Source of the DNA: Dactylis glomerata
Taxonomy: Eukaryota; Streptophyta; Magnoliopsida; Poales; Poaceae
Direction: 5' to 3'
Assembly (NCBI GenBank): GCA_007115705.1
Contig: QXEO01000546.1
Span: forward strand, 9,771,007-9,835,006
Length of the DNA stretch: 64,000 nt
Part shown: positions 1 to 10,323 of the stretch, one piece after another
Layout of the letters: every line of letters begins with the position of its first letter
Numbering within the stretch: the first letter of the stretch is position 1
The notes under the pieces: generated by a model
Told to the model about the DNA's origin: nothing
The model's database searches: none
Seen by the model: the letters and a program-made list of their open reading frames with translations, nothing else
Program-made: the position numbers and the translations under genes

Positions 1-319
1 ACACTGCAGCTTTTTATTGGCTTCACACCAACTCTTCTGGATGACGATGACTTCACACCACCGCCGTCAGCACCCGGCGACATCACACCACCGCCGCCTC
101 CTGACGGCATCACACCGTCGGCTTCTCATGACGGCATCACACCATCATCTTCTTGTGGCAGCATCACACCGCCGCCTCCTCCTTGCGGCTTCACACCGTA
201 ACTGGGTGCTAGCGGCATCGCGCCACAAGCAGCCTCCTTCTTGCGCCGCCGGCCTCCATCTCGCACGATGTTCGCCGAGCTGCTGCCACCGCCTAGGATC
301 TTCGGGCTCTGATACCAAT
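1..319 (-). mobile_element. Internal 5' part of a truncated copia-type LTR element, with a minisatellite
   Basis: This stretch lies just inside the LTR at 320-700 and reads on the minus strand. At 305-318 the plus strand holds the complement of a primer-binding site for initiator-Met tRNA (TGGTATCAGAGC on minus), as in Ty1/copia elements. From about 50 to 230 there is a degenerate tandem repeat of roughly 30 bp built on 'catcacaccgccgcc'. On minus it encodes Gly-rich and Val-Met-Pro-rich peptide, as in low-complexity N-termini of copia gag, but no gag domain is visible. The rest of the element lies left of the window. Confidence 0.6.
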
Positions 320-700
320 TGTTGGCGCTGCATCTCGCAGCGCCTCTTCTTCTTCTACCTCTCACCATCTCTCTCACAAGAACAACACACGCACACACAC
401 TTCACCAAGAGAATACTGGCTTTGCCTTTGCTCCCGGTGAGAACGCAAGTGCTACATCTTTTCTCTCTTCTCATTCATCAAATAATCTGATTTACAAGTC
501 TTTAAATAGACCCAACCTAGACGCACACCTGCCCACTAACACCACTAGCCATGCGCACGTCCTCCACTTCCTAGAATCACTCCATCATACTGCTAATCCA
601 TCTATACTAGTACTCAGCCACGCACACATGCATAGACCGGCTACTACTGACTCAACGTGCAGACATGCATACGTACAAAATGTCAAGATTAATGCTAACA
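320..700 (-). repeat. LTR (5' LTR of a minus-strand copia-type element)
   Basis: On the minus strand the LTR begins TGTTAG at 700 and ends CCAACA at 320, followed at once by the Met-tRNA primer-binding site. That gives TG..CA ends and a 381-bp LTR. The internal side is to the left, so this is the element's 5' LTR. The target-site duplicate on this side would be 701-705 (cgctg); the matching copy is outside the window. The LTR abuts, and cuts off, the DUF295-like coding sequence starting near 701. Confidence 0.65.
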
Positions 701-1615
701 CGCTGGACCCTCGACCCCAACGGCCCGATAATCTCCACCACCATTCACAGTCCAATATCGTTCCAGGGCAGGCTGTACATGCTTGACTATGATCCCCATC
801 TCGACACCATGCGGATCATCGAGATAGTACCGCCGCGGCGCCACAAGGGCTTCTCCGTGTCGTCTTCCCTGGCGTTGCTGCCACCACCGAAGCTGGTCGC
901 CACCGTGCCCAAAAATGAGTCTCAGCGCCACTGGAACCTCTACCTGGCAAAATGCGACTCGGAGCTCGTCCTGATCGGCAGCACTGATCAGCTAAAGACG
1001 AACATTGCGGTTTACAGAGTAGCCGATCTCGTCACGCTAGGGAAGCTCGTCCCGGCGACGAGCATTGGAGACAATGTTCTGCTGGTCTCCGACGAAAAGA
1101 CCTTGACCGTCAGCGGCAGGGCTCTGCCTAACGTGGAGGGCGACTCCGTCGTGATGGTCCATGGTGGTGACGAGGACCAGTCCTTCGGCCAGTACCGGCT
1201 CGGTAGCGCCACCTGGTCGCCGGTGGAGGACGGATCTGTGTCTGTCACGTACGGCGTACAGGGCCCGTGTAGCCTCGTTTATCATATCTTCACGTGTTGT
1301 TGCCGTGAGCTTTGGTGAGCTTGTTTGATCTCCCTAATTTACTTGTTCCTGAATTGGAGGAGCATCTTGTACGTACTACTTTGTGAGCTGATTGTTTTCC
1401 CACCCGTGCCTGCAGGAACAAAGGGGAAATTTGTTTTCAACATGAGAGTAGTAACCATTTGTGGAGGGTGAAGAGGAAGTGGCGACATGGGGTAAGTCTC
1501 ACGCGTGAGCCCTATTTTCTGGCTCCTCCTACCTCTGCCTGTGTTTTTTCTATGTGTGTTTGTTTGTTTGATCAGTTTGGTTTGACACCTGCATTTGTAC
1601 TTTTGTCAGGCGTAA
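701..1615 (+). pseudogene. DUF295 (KIB-type) F-box-associated protein, 3' part only, 5' end cut by an LTR
   Basis: The frame is open from the LTR edge to 1314 and looks like the beta-propeller DUF295 domain of plant F-box/KIB-like proteins: a 'SFQGRLYMLDY' strand, then 'LVLIGS', 'VYRVADL' and 'FGQYRLGSATW'. The likely structure is exon to 1314 (donor gtgagc), exon 1416-1491 (acceptor tgcag, donor gtaagt) and a last exon beginning 1610 with stop 1613-1615. Frame is kept across both junctions, and the middle exon encodes 'SSNHLWRVKRKW'. The N-terminal F-box and first propeller strands are missing. The apparent ATG at 665 lies inside the LTR and is not a native start. The family is assigned by overall resemblance. 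The insert could instead sit in an intron, leaving the rest of the gene left of the window. Confidence 0.6.
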
Positions 1616-2632
1616 ACGATTCTATTAATCCAAGACAGCGAGATTGGTATTGTCATCGGCTCATCGCAGTACTCCAGTGCAGCCTGAACAAGACTTTGTA
1701 AGAGTGTGCTTAGTGCTACGTCCATGATTATTTTATGAGTTCAAATATTTTACAAGTCTAAATATGAATTTGTAAGTTCAGATATTTACAAGCTATAAGA
1801 CTAAATACCTTTGCATCTTTTTCGGCTAGAATTTTACAAGTTTAAAGTCTAAACCATTCTCCATGTACTAGCATATAAGTGACCAGATAGGTATCACAGG
1901 GTTGAGATACAAGATTAAATGCAAACGGTCACGTAACTCGTTCGTCATTATCTCGCCTCTTTAAAGTGGTGATACTATTTAAGCTACTTCTAGGTTAGTG
2001 CTAGTGGTGAGTTACAACCCATGTTGCAACTGAAATGTGATGACATCATTCTACTGAGCACTAAGTTAGTGCTCAATAGAATGAGCCCTAGACACACCCA
2101 TAATATAAATTGTGGCTAGAGCATCAATCCAATATGATATCAGAGCCAGGAGGGGTTAAGTTTAAATCCCAGCCAACGCACTATTTAATTTAAAAATAGT
2201 TGCAACCTCCCGCTTGTCCCACATCTAGTCTCTTCCCGTTTATCCAGCCTAGTGTTATAATATAAATCCTAGCTTTTTTATTGATTCGAACTTTTAAAAT
2301 AGTTAACTAGAACATAAATCCAATACACAGATTCACCATCCTAAGCTGGCAATGGCATCATGCAGCTTATCTCTGAGTGTACTTACAACAAATGAGTATA
2401 AGTGATATTGACTTGTCACCACAAATGAGTTGTTTTTAGACGCGCTCCAAGTGTCGTAACATTCTCACACGATGATTCTTTGCTGAAATTAGACGGGTAA
2501 ACACGAACTTATTCATCCGGGAGACATACATTTCGTCGCCCAATGCAATAAGAAATTTGTATTTAGTCAACCACGGATTGCAGCATCCTAGGCTGGCAAT
2601 GGCGTCATGCAGTTTTACTCGGACTGTACAAC
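1616..2632. other. AT-rich intergenic DNA, no gene seen
   Basis: No convincing coding region. A block at 2340-2390 and one at 2587-2640 are similar (both carry ggctggcaatggc or its variant followed by tcatgcag), so the 3' end of the neighbouring UGT gene and its flank contain a duplicated piece of about 50 bp. A 'tgatatcagagcc' at about 2138 resembles a Met-tRNA primer-binding site, but no LTR could be delimited. Confidence 0.4.
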
Positions 2633-4162
2633 TCACAGGACACCATTGTTTGCCGCCGCTGAAGGCAGCGCCGTCGAGTTTTCGTGTCCCCTGTTCCTCG
2701 ACAGCTCCGAGACGTAGCTGATCAAGTCCGTGAGGTCGGAGTGCGACGACCCGCCTTCCTCCATGGCCGCCCTCGCCTCCGCCGCAATCTCCTTTGACTT
2801 GGACCTCCTCGTCGCCGCCTCCAGCCCGCCGCCCATTAGCTCAGTGATGGCCTTCTCTAAGTCGCCGCTTTCCACCTGTACCCCCTCGGCCTGCTTGGGG
2901 AGGTACATGGCAGGGATCTTGACGCCGGACCTGACGCCGACGCCGAGCACGTCCACGAGCAGCTGCTCGCTGCAGAACTGGTCGGCGATGGTGGGCCACG
3001 TCAGCGCCGGCACGCCGAGGGAGAGAGCCTCCAGCGTGCCATTCCAGCCGCAGTGCGTGAGGAAGCCGCCCATCGCCGGGTGCGAGAGGATGGTCACCTG
3101 CGGCGCCCACCCGCGCACGAGGAGGCCCCTGTCCCCGACTCGCGCCTCGAACCCCTCGTCGTCGAGCAGGGCCCTCACGGCGGCGTCGGCCTTGGCCTCC
3201 TTGATGGCCCAGATGAACGGCCGCCCCGACGCCTCGAGGCCGCCCGCGAGCTTGGCGAACTGTTTCGCCGTCAGATGCGAGATGCTGCCGAAACTGACGT
3301 ACAGCACGGATGCCGGCGGCCGGGCGTCGAGCCACGAGACGATGTGCTTGGCGTCGACGTCGGTGGGTTTGCCGCGGCCGGCCTTGGAGTCGGTATCGTC
3401 GACCATGCTGCTCGAGGCGCAGGTCGGCCCGACGGCCCACGTCTTCTTGCCGAGCGCGGCCGCATACGCATCGAGGAAGGCGCCCTCGATCCCGCGGAAC
3501 GTGTTGAAGAGCATGCCGTCGGCGGTGGCCTCGGCGTCGAGCGCGTCTTGGTTCTCCTTCTCGATGCCGGGGTACTGGAAGAAGCCCCGGACGGTGGCCT
3601 TGGTCCCGACGGCGCGCACGGGGAAGCCCGGCACCTCGAACGGTTCCATCTCGTCGACGCGATCATACACGCCGTGCGCGGTCACGCAGTGCACGGCGAG
3701 CTGGAAGTAAGCCGACGGGCAGTGCATCACGAGCCTCGGGATGCCGAGGCGCTCGCACACCGCCGCCGTCCATGGGCTACACACGTCGGCGACGAGGCAG
3801 ACCGACAGGCGCGGTAGCGCGCGGACGTACTCCTCCAGCGGCCCGGCCAGGTCCCAGATGGCCTGGAAGAGCCTGATGTACATAGCCGGTTCGTGGCCAG
3901 TCAGCTGGTCGACTGCCTCCATCCCCTCCGGCAGGCCGTGGCGCGGGCCGGGGAGCGTGAGCTCGACGAGCTCGAGGGGGAGGCCCGCCCTCCTGGCGCC
4001 GTCGACGGTGGCCCTGTTGCGCGCGGCGTTGACGGGTGTGGTGATGATGGTGACCCGCGGGCCGCGCGCGGCGATGAGGCGCCCCACGTCCACCATCGGG
4101 ATGATGTGGCCCTGCGCCGCCAGCGGCACCAGCACGAAGTGCAGCTCCGACAGCGTCACCAT
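2633..4162 (-). CDS. UDP-glycosyltransferase, UGT73-like (copy 1)
   Basis: Single-exon family-1 glycosyltransferase of 509 aa, a normal length, predicted to be cytosolic and to transfer a sugar from a UDP-sugar to a small acceptor. The start is the ATG at 4162, since 'ELHFVLVPLAAQGHIIPM' is the usual N-terminal strand; the open frame runs further upstream only from a non-ATG codon. The catalytic His is His19 (QGH). The PSPG donor-binding box spans residues 352-395, begins WAPQV, contains HCGWN at 370-374 and ends DQ at 394-395; a final Gln usually goes with UDP-glucose. 'PVNAARNRA' and 'GLPEGMEA' are typical of the UGT73 group. No frameshift or stop is seen. Its paralogue at 34857-36422 lies in the opposite orientation across about 30 kb of transposons. 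The acceptor cannot be read from sequence; specialised metabolites or xenobiotics are usual for UGT73. Confidence 0.93.
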   Translation of the reverse strand: MVTLSELHFVLVPLAAQGHIIPMVDVGRLIAARGPRVTIITTPVNAARNRATVDGARRAGLPLELVELTLPGPRHGLPEGMEAVDQLTGHEPAMYIRLFQAIWDLAGPLEEYVRALPRLSVCLVADVCSPWTAAVCERLGIPRLVMHCPSAYFQLAVHCVTAHGVYDRVDEMEPFEVPGFPVRAVGTKATVRGFFQYPGIEKENQDALDAEATADGMLFNTFRGIEGAFLDAYAAALGKKTWAVGPTCASSSMVDDTDSKAGRGKPTDVDAKHIVSWLDARPPASVLYVSFGSISHLTAKQFAKLAGGLEASGRPFIWAIKEAKADAAVRALLDDEGFEARVGDRGLLVRGWAPQVTILSHPAMGGFLTHCGWNGTLEALSLGVPALTWPTIADQFCSEQLLVDVLGVGVRSGVKIPAMYLPKQAEGVQVESGDLEKAITELMGGGLEAATRRSKSKEIAAEARAAMEEGGSSHSDLTDLISYVSELSRNRGHENSTALPSAAANNGVL

Positions 4163-4267
4163 CGGTGGAACGGCAGCTCGATCCGATCTCTCTCGCTCTA
4201 GCTCACTTGAGTCACCGATCACTTCACTTCAGCTGCAGTGGCGGCGACTGGTCTGCGAGTACAATAT

Positions 4268-4290
4268 ACTGCTCCTATATCGGTAGGTAC
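4268..4290 (-). promoter_or_regulatory. Candidate TATA box of UGT copy 1
   Basis: On minus a 'cgatatag' motif (plus ctatatcg, 4275-4282) lies about 115 bp before the ATG. A clearer TATA lies about 135 bp before the ATG of the paralogue. The match is weak, so this is only a candidate. Confidence 0.3.
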
Positions 4291-4299
4291 ACGGCCATT

Positions 4300-5339
4300 G
4301 TCGAAGAAATATATACGCTGCGTACGTGACGTCTGTGGTGACGTGACGTTGAGGACGTTGATCATCGACTGCCTAGAACGTGGTGATAAACAATAGGAGC
4401 GTGGAGGCTACTCTAGGTGCACATGGATGGATGTGTATCTGGCCATATCTCGGGGATGGCGAGCGACAGTGAGCTGATAGCATTTTGTAAGGGCAACTTC
4501 AACGGTCGGTATTTGAATCTGTCCAATTAGATCCATTTAGATCAGCTCACGAACATAAAATCTGGGTATTTCTGTCTAGAAGAAAGTCCACTTTTCGTTT
4601 TCTATTTTGCTTTAAATTTATTTTTAGTCCTAAAAACTTTCTTTTTGTTTAAAATATAAACTAATAAGATTCTAGAGGACGTGATGGTCGATTGGTCGTG
4701 GTACGTGGAAAAACGGTGCGCCCTCCTTCGTACGTTAAAAAAATTGGCCTGTCAATCCCCTTGGTATGTCAAAAAATTGGCCCGTCAATCCCCTGGTACG
4801 TCAAAAAAACCCGCTTCCCGTATGTTAAATAAAACCACTCCCAGGTACATCAAATAAACCCTCTTCCCACCTCCCCTGCAACAAAAAAAGCGTCATAGAA
4901 CCAGAAGTCATCTCCCGTACGCTTCTCATGGGTTTGACACACAGTACTAACCCCCTCTAAACAATTTAATAAATCACGTCCTTTCACAGCGTGACAAAGG
5001 GAGAAAATCTGAATCCATCCCAACAAGAATCACTTAGTTACAAGCTACAAAGATTTTTCTATATTTTTTTCTCGTAAACAACAACTCGTGAATTTTTTTC
5101 ATCTTTTCCACCCAAGTGGGCAAAGCTTGGCACTTTATTTTCAAACCAAAACTAAAGTAAGACACAACCTAAAAAGCTACAACAACCTAACAACAAAAGC
5201 TAAAATAACTGGGTTGCCCTCGTAAAGCGCTTTCTTTATAGCCATATAGCTAGGCTCAATACCTTAATTTTTTAGGAGGTGCACATATGATAGGTGTTAT
5301 TCTTCTTTGCTCCTTCCTCACTCCTTGGGAAGTGTTCCA
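4300..5339. other. Intergenic DNA with short degenerate tandem repeat and retroelement-like 3' tail
   Basis: From about 4725 to 4865 a unit near 40 bp recurs three to four times, imperfectly (ggtacgtcaaaaaattggcc and similar). From about 4980 to 5339, AT-rich sequence leads into the acidic reading frames on minus and is probably the 3' untranslated part of the same retroelement remnant. No host gene seen. Confidence 0.35.
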
Positions 5340-6607
5340 TCACCAAATGCCAGGATCCCAAGGTGTGCTTAAGTGCATCAAAATGATAGTCAAACTGAAA
5401 CATGACAAAGAGCAACACAAAGCATACAAGCAATAACAACAAAGTCTCACTTTCTTCCTATGCATTGGCATTTTGTATATAATCAAATCATAGCAAAGAA
5501 AGGCATGCCGTTGCATATCACTAGCAGCTACTAGCATAATAGCATAATTTAACATATAAAGAGGATCATAAAAATCATCATGGAAATCAAGAGCATGGTT
5601 TCCGCTTTCAAAATAATTGCTAGTACTATTTTCTATCATAACATCATGGTTGCAAACATGAATTTCACAAACATAAGATAATTGCAAACCATACATATAC
5701 TTATCAACACAAGCATATTTCTCCTCCATAGTGTGGTTAGGAAAATTCAAGCATAAAATAGGACTCTCATGAATGAGAGTATCATCATAAACATCAAGAG
5801 TATCGTAATTATCCTCACAAATAATAGTAGAAATTTCTAAACAAAGAGGATCATCAAATGTCATAGGACCATCATATAAAGCATTATCATAAAGAATATC
5901 CCAAACATACTCCTCACTAGCATCATCATCATTATTTGGAAAAATAAAATCATGCACAATAATGGAGCTTTCAGTTTCAGGATTACTATCATATGTTGAT
6001 GGTGAAAGTGGAGGCTCACACATCCCGAAGATTAGATGGGACCATATCTTCTTCATTTTCCTTCCCATTCACATCTTTTTCTTGGATTATATTCTCATCA
6101 TCTTCCTCCTGCAAAATATTAGTGCTTCCTATGGCACTTTCAACTTCAGACTAGTTATCAGCATATTTTCTCATTAATCAATGACACAGGAACTATTGTC
6201 TCATAAGCAAGATCATCATATAAATAATTATCATATATTGGATCAAGCTCATTGAAATCAATGATACAACAAGAATTATTCTCATCCCAATTATCATAAA
6301 GGCTTTTACTAGCAATTTCATCACTAGGCATAAGAGAGGGAGTATCATCATACATCATGTCTAAACCATACTCTTCATCATATTTAAAATCATTATCAAC
6401 AATAATTTAAGCATGCATGCCAATGTATTCATCATCAGAATCATGGTAATAATAATAGTTTCCATCAGTTTCTACAGATTCATCATCAGACTTAGGCATA
6501 GATAGTGGGATTGGAGTTTGAGGATTACTACTGTTAGAAAGATGGGATGGGTAGCTAGTCCTTTCTTCCTTCTCCCTTTTCTCTAATTCATTCTCTTCCT
6601 CCTGCAA
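5340..6607 (-). pseudogene. Degenerate acidic retroelement-associated ORF
   Basis: Three successive minus-strand frames (6607-6407, 6358-6158, 6068-5340) have the same unusual composition: very rich in Asp, Tyr and Asn with clusters such as 'YYYYHDSDDEY', 'SLYDNWDENN' and 'DILYDNALYDGP'. They look like one ORF broken by stops and frameshifts. The C-terminal 50 residues are hydrophobic and Cys-rich ('LCCYCLYALCCSLSCFS'), possibly a membrane segment. I recognise no domain. Similar acidic ORFs occur in grass LTR-retroelement debris, which is the basis for the call; no LTR or pol motif was found next to it. Confidence 0.4.
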
Positions 6608-7344
6608 AATATTAGGATTATTTCAAACAAAAAATTTTCTAGCTTATTCTTGGACATGGAGGTTGAAGGTTTACAACGACCATGTGTGTCAGGAGTTCGC
6701 GACTATGCAGCTATGACGACAACATGTTGCAATGGTGTGGACACGAGCAACAATACGAATGTCCTCCTGACTTTGGATGAAATGGTGGGCTATGATAAAA
6801 TAACATATGAGCATTTTAATTTTTTTGTGGAAAGCCCTACCTCTGCATCAACCGACACATATGGCCTACATTAAAAAAATCTTTAGATGTGTATAAATAA
6901 GTACAGCTCATCGATCACATAGGGTTGAGACATGTATCAGCCATCTAAACAAAGTAACTCAATGTAGCTCACTTCAACCCTCCTGTCCCTTGAGCTATAG
7001 CAGAGTGCCAGACCCTGCCATTATCCCCTGACTACTCACTGCGATGGACGCGACATTTATGAGGATCTGGATTGTAAACAAGGACTACATCATACCCGCA
7101 AGGAGCAACCTCAAATTCTCCTGACAATGTCATGCCCGCAATTTGGACATGACACACACTGTGAAACATCACCAATGTATCAATACAATAGAAGAGATGA
7201 TCACATCAAAACAATACAGTATTTGCACAAGTGTTGAACAACTCACCATATGTAGTACAGACCATCAAAAGCGTCCTTTACCACTCCACCAAGTAGCTCA
7301 GTCTTCATGACCCCACTGATACATAGAACTAGGTGTGATAACTT
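6608..7344. other. Intergenic DNA, no recognised gene
   Basis: A 74-codon plus-strand frame (6650-6874) follows the acidic ORF remnant but shows no recognisable domain. The rest is AT-rich without clear structure. Confidence 0.3.
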
Positions 7345-7608
7345 AGACTGGTCATAATAGGAAGTATCATACATATGATACTAGTTTATGATACCACTTC
7401 CACAATGCATAGTATCATAGTCTCATCATATTTACTATTTTATAGAATCTCAATGTAAATATGTGTGCGGATGTATTTGACATTAAATTTTCTATTTTTA
7501 AGTGCTATGATATTATATTATAATATGATACCATTCTCACATTCCGCTATACTAATTGTTGTTCCATATCAGATTATTGACAACATTATATGTATGATAC
7601 TACTTTAC
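7345..7608. mobile_element. MITE, probably Harbinger/Tourist-like
   Basis: AT-rich 264-bp block bounded by an inverted pair: 'aagtatcatacata' at the left (7372-7385) and its complement 'tatgtatgatactactt' at the right. The left end 'agactggtcataat' and the many 'tatcata' words match a common grass MITE type as I remember it. The outermost right end seems eroded and no target-site duplication was found. Confidence 0.45.
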
Positions 7609-7699
7609 AGAAGAAAATAGTGTTTATGTACAAGCAAAAATCATCTGCAAGACAGAGGAAGGAAAATCATAGAGAAAAGGAAAAGAAAAGAAAAAGAAC

Positions 7700-9945
7700 T
7701 AAGACTACTCTTTGTGCGTAACTTTGATGAGGTTGTACTCTTTTGCGAATAGGGCAGCTAGCCTGACCGATCCATGTTGTCGCCTCTCATCTTCGAACAC
7801 CCATGCAGTTCTGTTCTTCTAGAGTGTATAACTGATTGTGCATATAAGGGTGTTAGGTTTCCTCCTCAATTTTCCCCTCTCCTTGTTGCATTCGTCTAGC
7901 CACCAGGTTTGCAAGATGCTTTGTACACTTGGTTATTCAATGTTCAGATTAAACTGTTCTTTGCAAATGTTCCAGACTTCCCTAGCGATAACACATTGCA
8001 TAAAAATATGCTCGGCTGTGTCTTCCTCCTACAGATAGACGAAACATGTGGAAGTTTGGTCTTGCATTTTGTGTCTGTGACGCCTGTTAGAGGTCCACAA
8101 CCTATTTTTCAAAGCACACCACATTAAATCCTTGCAGTGTGGAGGTGCCATACATTTCCAAAGTCCCTTGCTTAGCGGGAAGAAAGTACCTTTTGTTGCC
8201 AGGCAGTTATAGGTCAAACTGGCAGTGTAGCTGCCTGTCGCTGAGGGCCAAGAGAAAAATTTACCATCAGTCGTAGGTCCCTAGGTGTGGCATGAATCTC
8301 AATCCATAGGGTGATGCAATGTTGCAGTTCCTTAGGTGACAGTGGCCCGTCGTTGTCCTCTTCCCATCGGTGCTCTGCCAGCCCTTGCTCCACTGTCCTA
8401 GCGTTGCGATGGCGGGTTGTGACCTTTCCTGCTATGTTTGGCACAATGTCAGTTACTGACCCCCCTTGGATCCATTTGTCCCTCAAGAAAAGCACTCGCT
8501 TGCCATCTCCCCGTGTTATGCGAATCAATCTATCAAAGACTTCCCTAGCCTTTGCATCAGTAGCCATAGGTAGCCCTTGCCATGGCCTTGATGGCTCGGT
8601 GCGGCTTAGCCACTCCCAGCGTATGCGTAGTTTGAGACCCTACAATCATAAATCCTTGATTCCTAGCCCACCGAACACATATGGTTTGCAGACTTGGTCC
8701 CATGCCACGATGCACTGGCCTCTGTTGGCTCTAGCCTTTGCTCCTCAGTAAAACCCTCTGGACCCTTTGCCCATCTCGTCTAGCAGCCAACATGGGACAT
8801 CGGCAATCAGAAGATGGTGTATAGGGCATGCTGCCATCACTGATTTGACAAGGCTCAAACTTCCTGGGCGTGCGATCATGATGTGTTGCCATGCTAGGAT
8901 TATGTGTAATGTTGCGTCCAACATTGGCTGCCACTAGCTCTAGTAAGCGGATGAAGTTAAGATGCAGTCCCATGTATCTGATGGGGAAGCATGTGATTTT
9001 GCATTGCAGCAAGCTTCTGACGATTTCCTCTTCCAGATCTCCTCCTCGTATGATTGTTGCTGACGTTCCTGTAATTGATATGCAGTCTAAATGCCATATA
9101 CAAGATTGTCGGCTTGACGAACAACACTACATCATCAGCATAGATTGAGACTCGCTGCGTAGCCGTGCAGTTTCCAATCGGAGAGAGTAGTTTCTGTTCT
9201 GTCACTCTATTGATGAGTAGGGTCGTAACCTCCATGGAGAGTACAAATAGGAGCGCCGAGAGAGGGTTCCCTTGGCACATGCCACGAGCATGCATGATTT
9301 TCCTCCCTGGTATTCCATTATCTAAAACCTTTGTGCTTGCAGAGCGCAGAGAGATGGAGAGCGATTTGAGAACAATCTCTGGGAAACCAAGGTGTCAAAG
9401 GACCTCAAAGATAAAACTCCAAGAGAGGGAATCAAAAGCTCGCATGATATCGATTTTGAGAAGCACACATGTATCTCTTCTGGAATTGATCTTGCAGGCA
9501 AGCTGTCTGACAAAGCAGAAAGTTATCATGTAGGTTTCACCCCTGAATAAATGCAGATTGGTTGGCGATGACTAAATCTGACATTTTCGGGCGTAGGCGG
9601 TTGGCAATCAACTTGGAGAAGAGTTTCACAAAGCTGTGCACGAGGCAGATCGTCCTTTAGTTGCCTACTTCTTCAGAATCTGGCTTTTTGGGGATGAGAG
9701 TGATAAGTGCATTGTTTAGTTTTCCAAAAGAACGGCCATATCCAACAAAAAGTTTCAAGATCGCATACATGATCTCCGGCTTGATAACGATCCATGCTCG
9801 TTTGTAGAAAGCTCCTATAAATCCAACAGGCCCCGGTGCTTGATCTGCTAGCATTTCTTTGACTGCGGCCCAAACCTCGGCTTCAGTGAAGATTTCTCTC
9901 AGATTCTGAAGATCGTGTGTCCGCAGGCCTGGGGTTTCCAGGTCC
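7700..9945 (-). pseudogene. LINE (non-LTR retrotransposon), RT and C-terminal part, degenerate
   Basis: Minus-strand fragments run in LINE order: RT N-terminal part at 9945-9657 ('GPVGFIGAFYKRAW', 'ALITLIPKK'), RT palm at 9295-8957 with 'GNPLSALLFVLSME' and the catalytic 'YADD', then a region at 8567-8214 with 'RVLFLRDKWIQG', and remains of the C-terminal zinc-binding zf-RVT segment to about 7700. Stops and frameshifts break it throughout. It is the downstream half of one element whose upstream half lies at 32698-34360. The two halves join in frame at the target site of the LTR nest (TSD AGCGT, 9946-9950 and 32698-32702). Confidence 0.85.
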
Positions 9946-9950
9946 AGCGT

Positions 9951-10286
9951 TGACAAGGGTATAGATAATAGAGCCCGTTAGTTGAGTACCCCTCAGGCCC
10001 GTCAAAGGTAGGCCCAAGTGTAATCCTAGTCGAAATACGAGTTCTTGTCGTATATCGATATTGTAATCTGTGTCGAACCCCTCCTGTACCTTGAGACCTG
10101 GCCACCTATATATAGGGGTCAGGAGAGGACAGTAAGGGACAGATTGAGAGTAAGCCAAAGTTCATCACCACGTTTACTTTTGATACACGCCTTGTTTGAC
10201 TGACTTTACCTTCGAGTTCATCCGACGCCCTATTCCCCCGATCCTAAGTCCTTCATATTTGACATTTGTCGAGTTAACCCTCGTCA
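9951..10286 (+). repeat. 5' LTR of outer element
   Basis: 336 bp, TGACAAGG to CTCGTCA. It carries its own TATA (tatatata, 10107-10114), probably the promoter of the genomic RNA. Followed two bases later by a primer-binding site. Confidence 0.92.
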
Positions 10287-10287
10287 A

Positions 10288-10306
10288 TTGGCGCCGACCG
10301 TGGGGA
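10288..10306 (+). promoter_or_regulatory. Primer-binding site of outer element
   Basis: 'TTGGCGCCGACCGTGGGG' directly after the 5' LTR. TGGCGCC-type sites are usual in Ty3/gypsy elements of the Tat group. The inner element has the same site, with an ATG where this copy has GTG (10300-10302). Confidence 0.75.
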
Positions 10307-10323
10307 CTCTGGGCGTTGGAATC

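Noticed and set aside
1..490. 157-codon His/Ser-rich plus frame
   Set aside because: Reads through a minisatellite and an LTR on the antisense strand; not a gene.
2100..2330. Met-tRNA primer-site-like 'tgatatcagagcc' with nearby repeated 'ataatataaat', possible TRIM
   Set aside because: No LTR pair or target duplication could be delimited.
10288..10323. Gag start directly after the LTR in the outer copy
   Set aside because: The codon there is TTG and the expected ATG is mutated to GTG; the first in-frame ATG is 10324.
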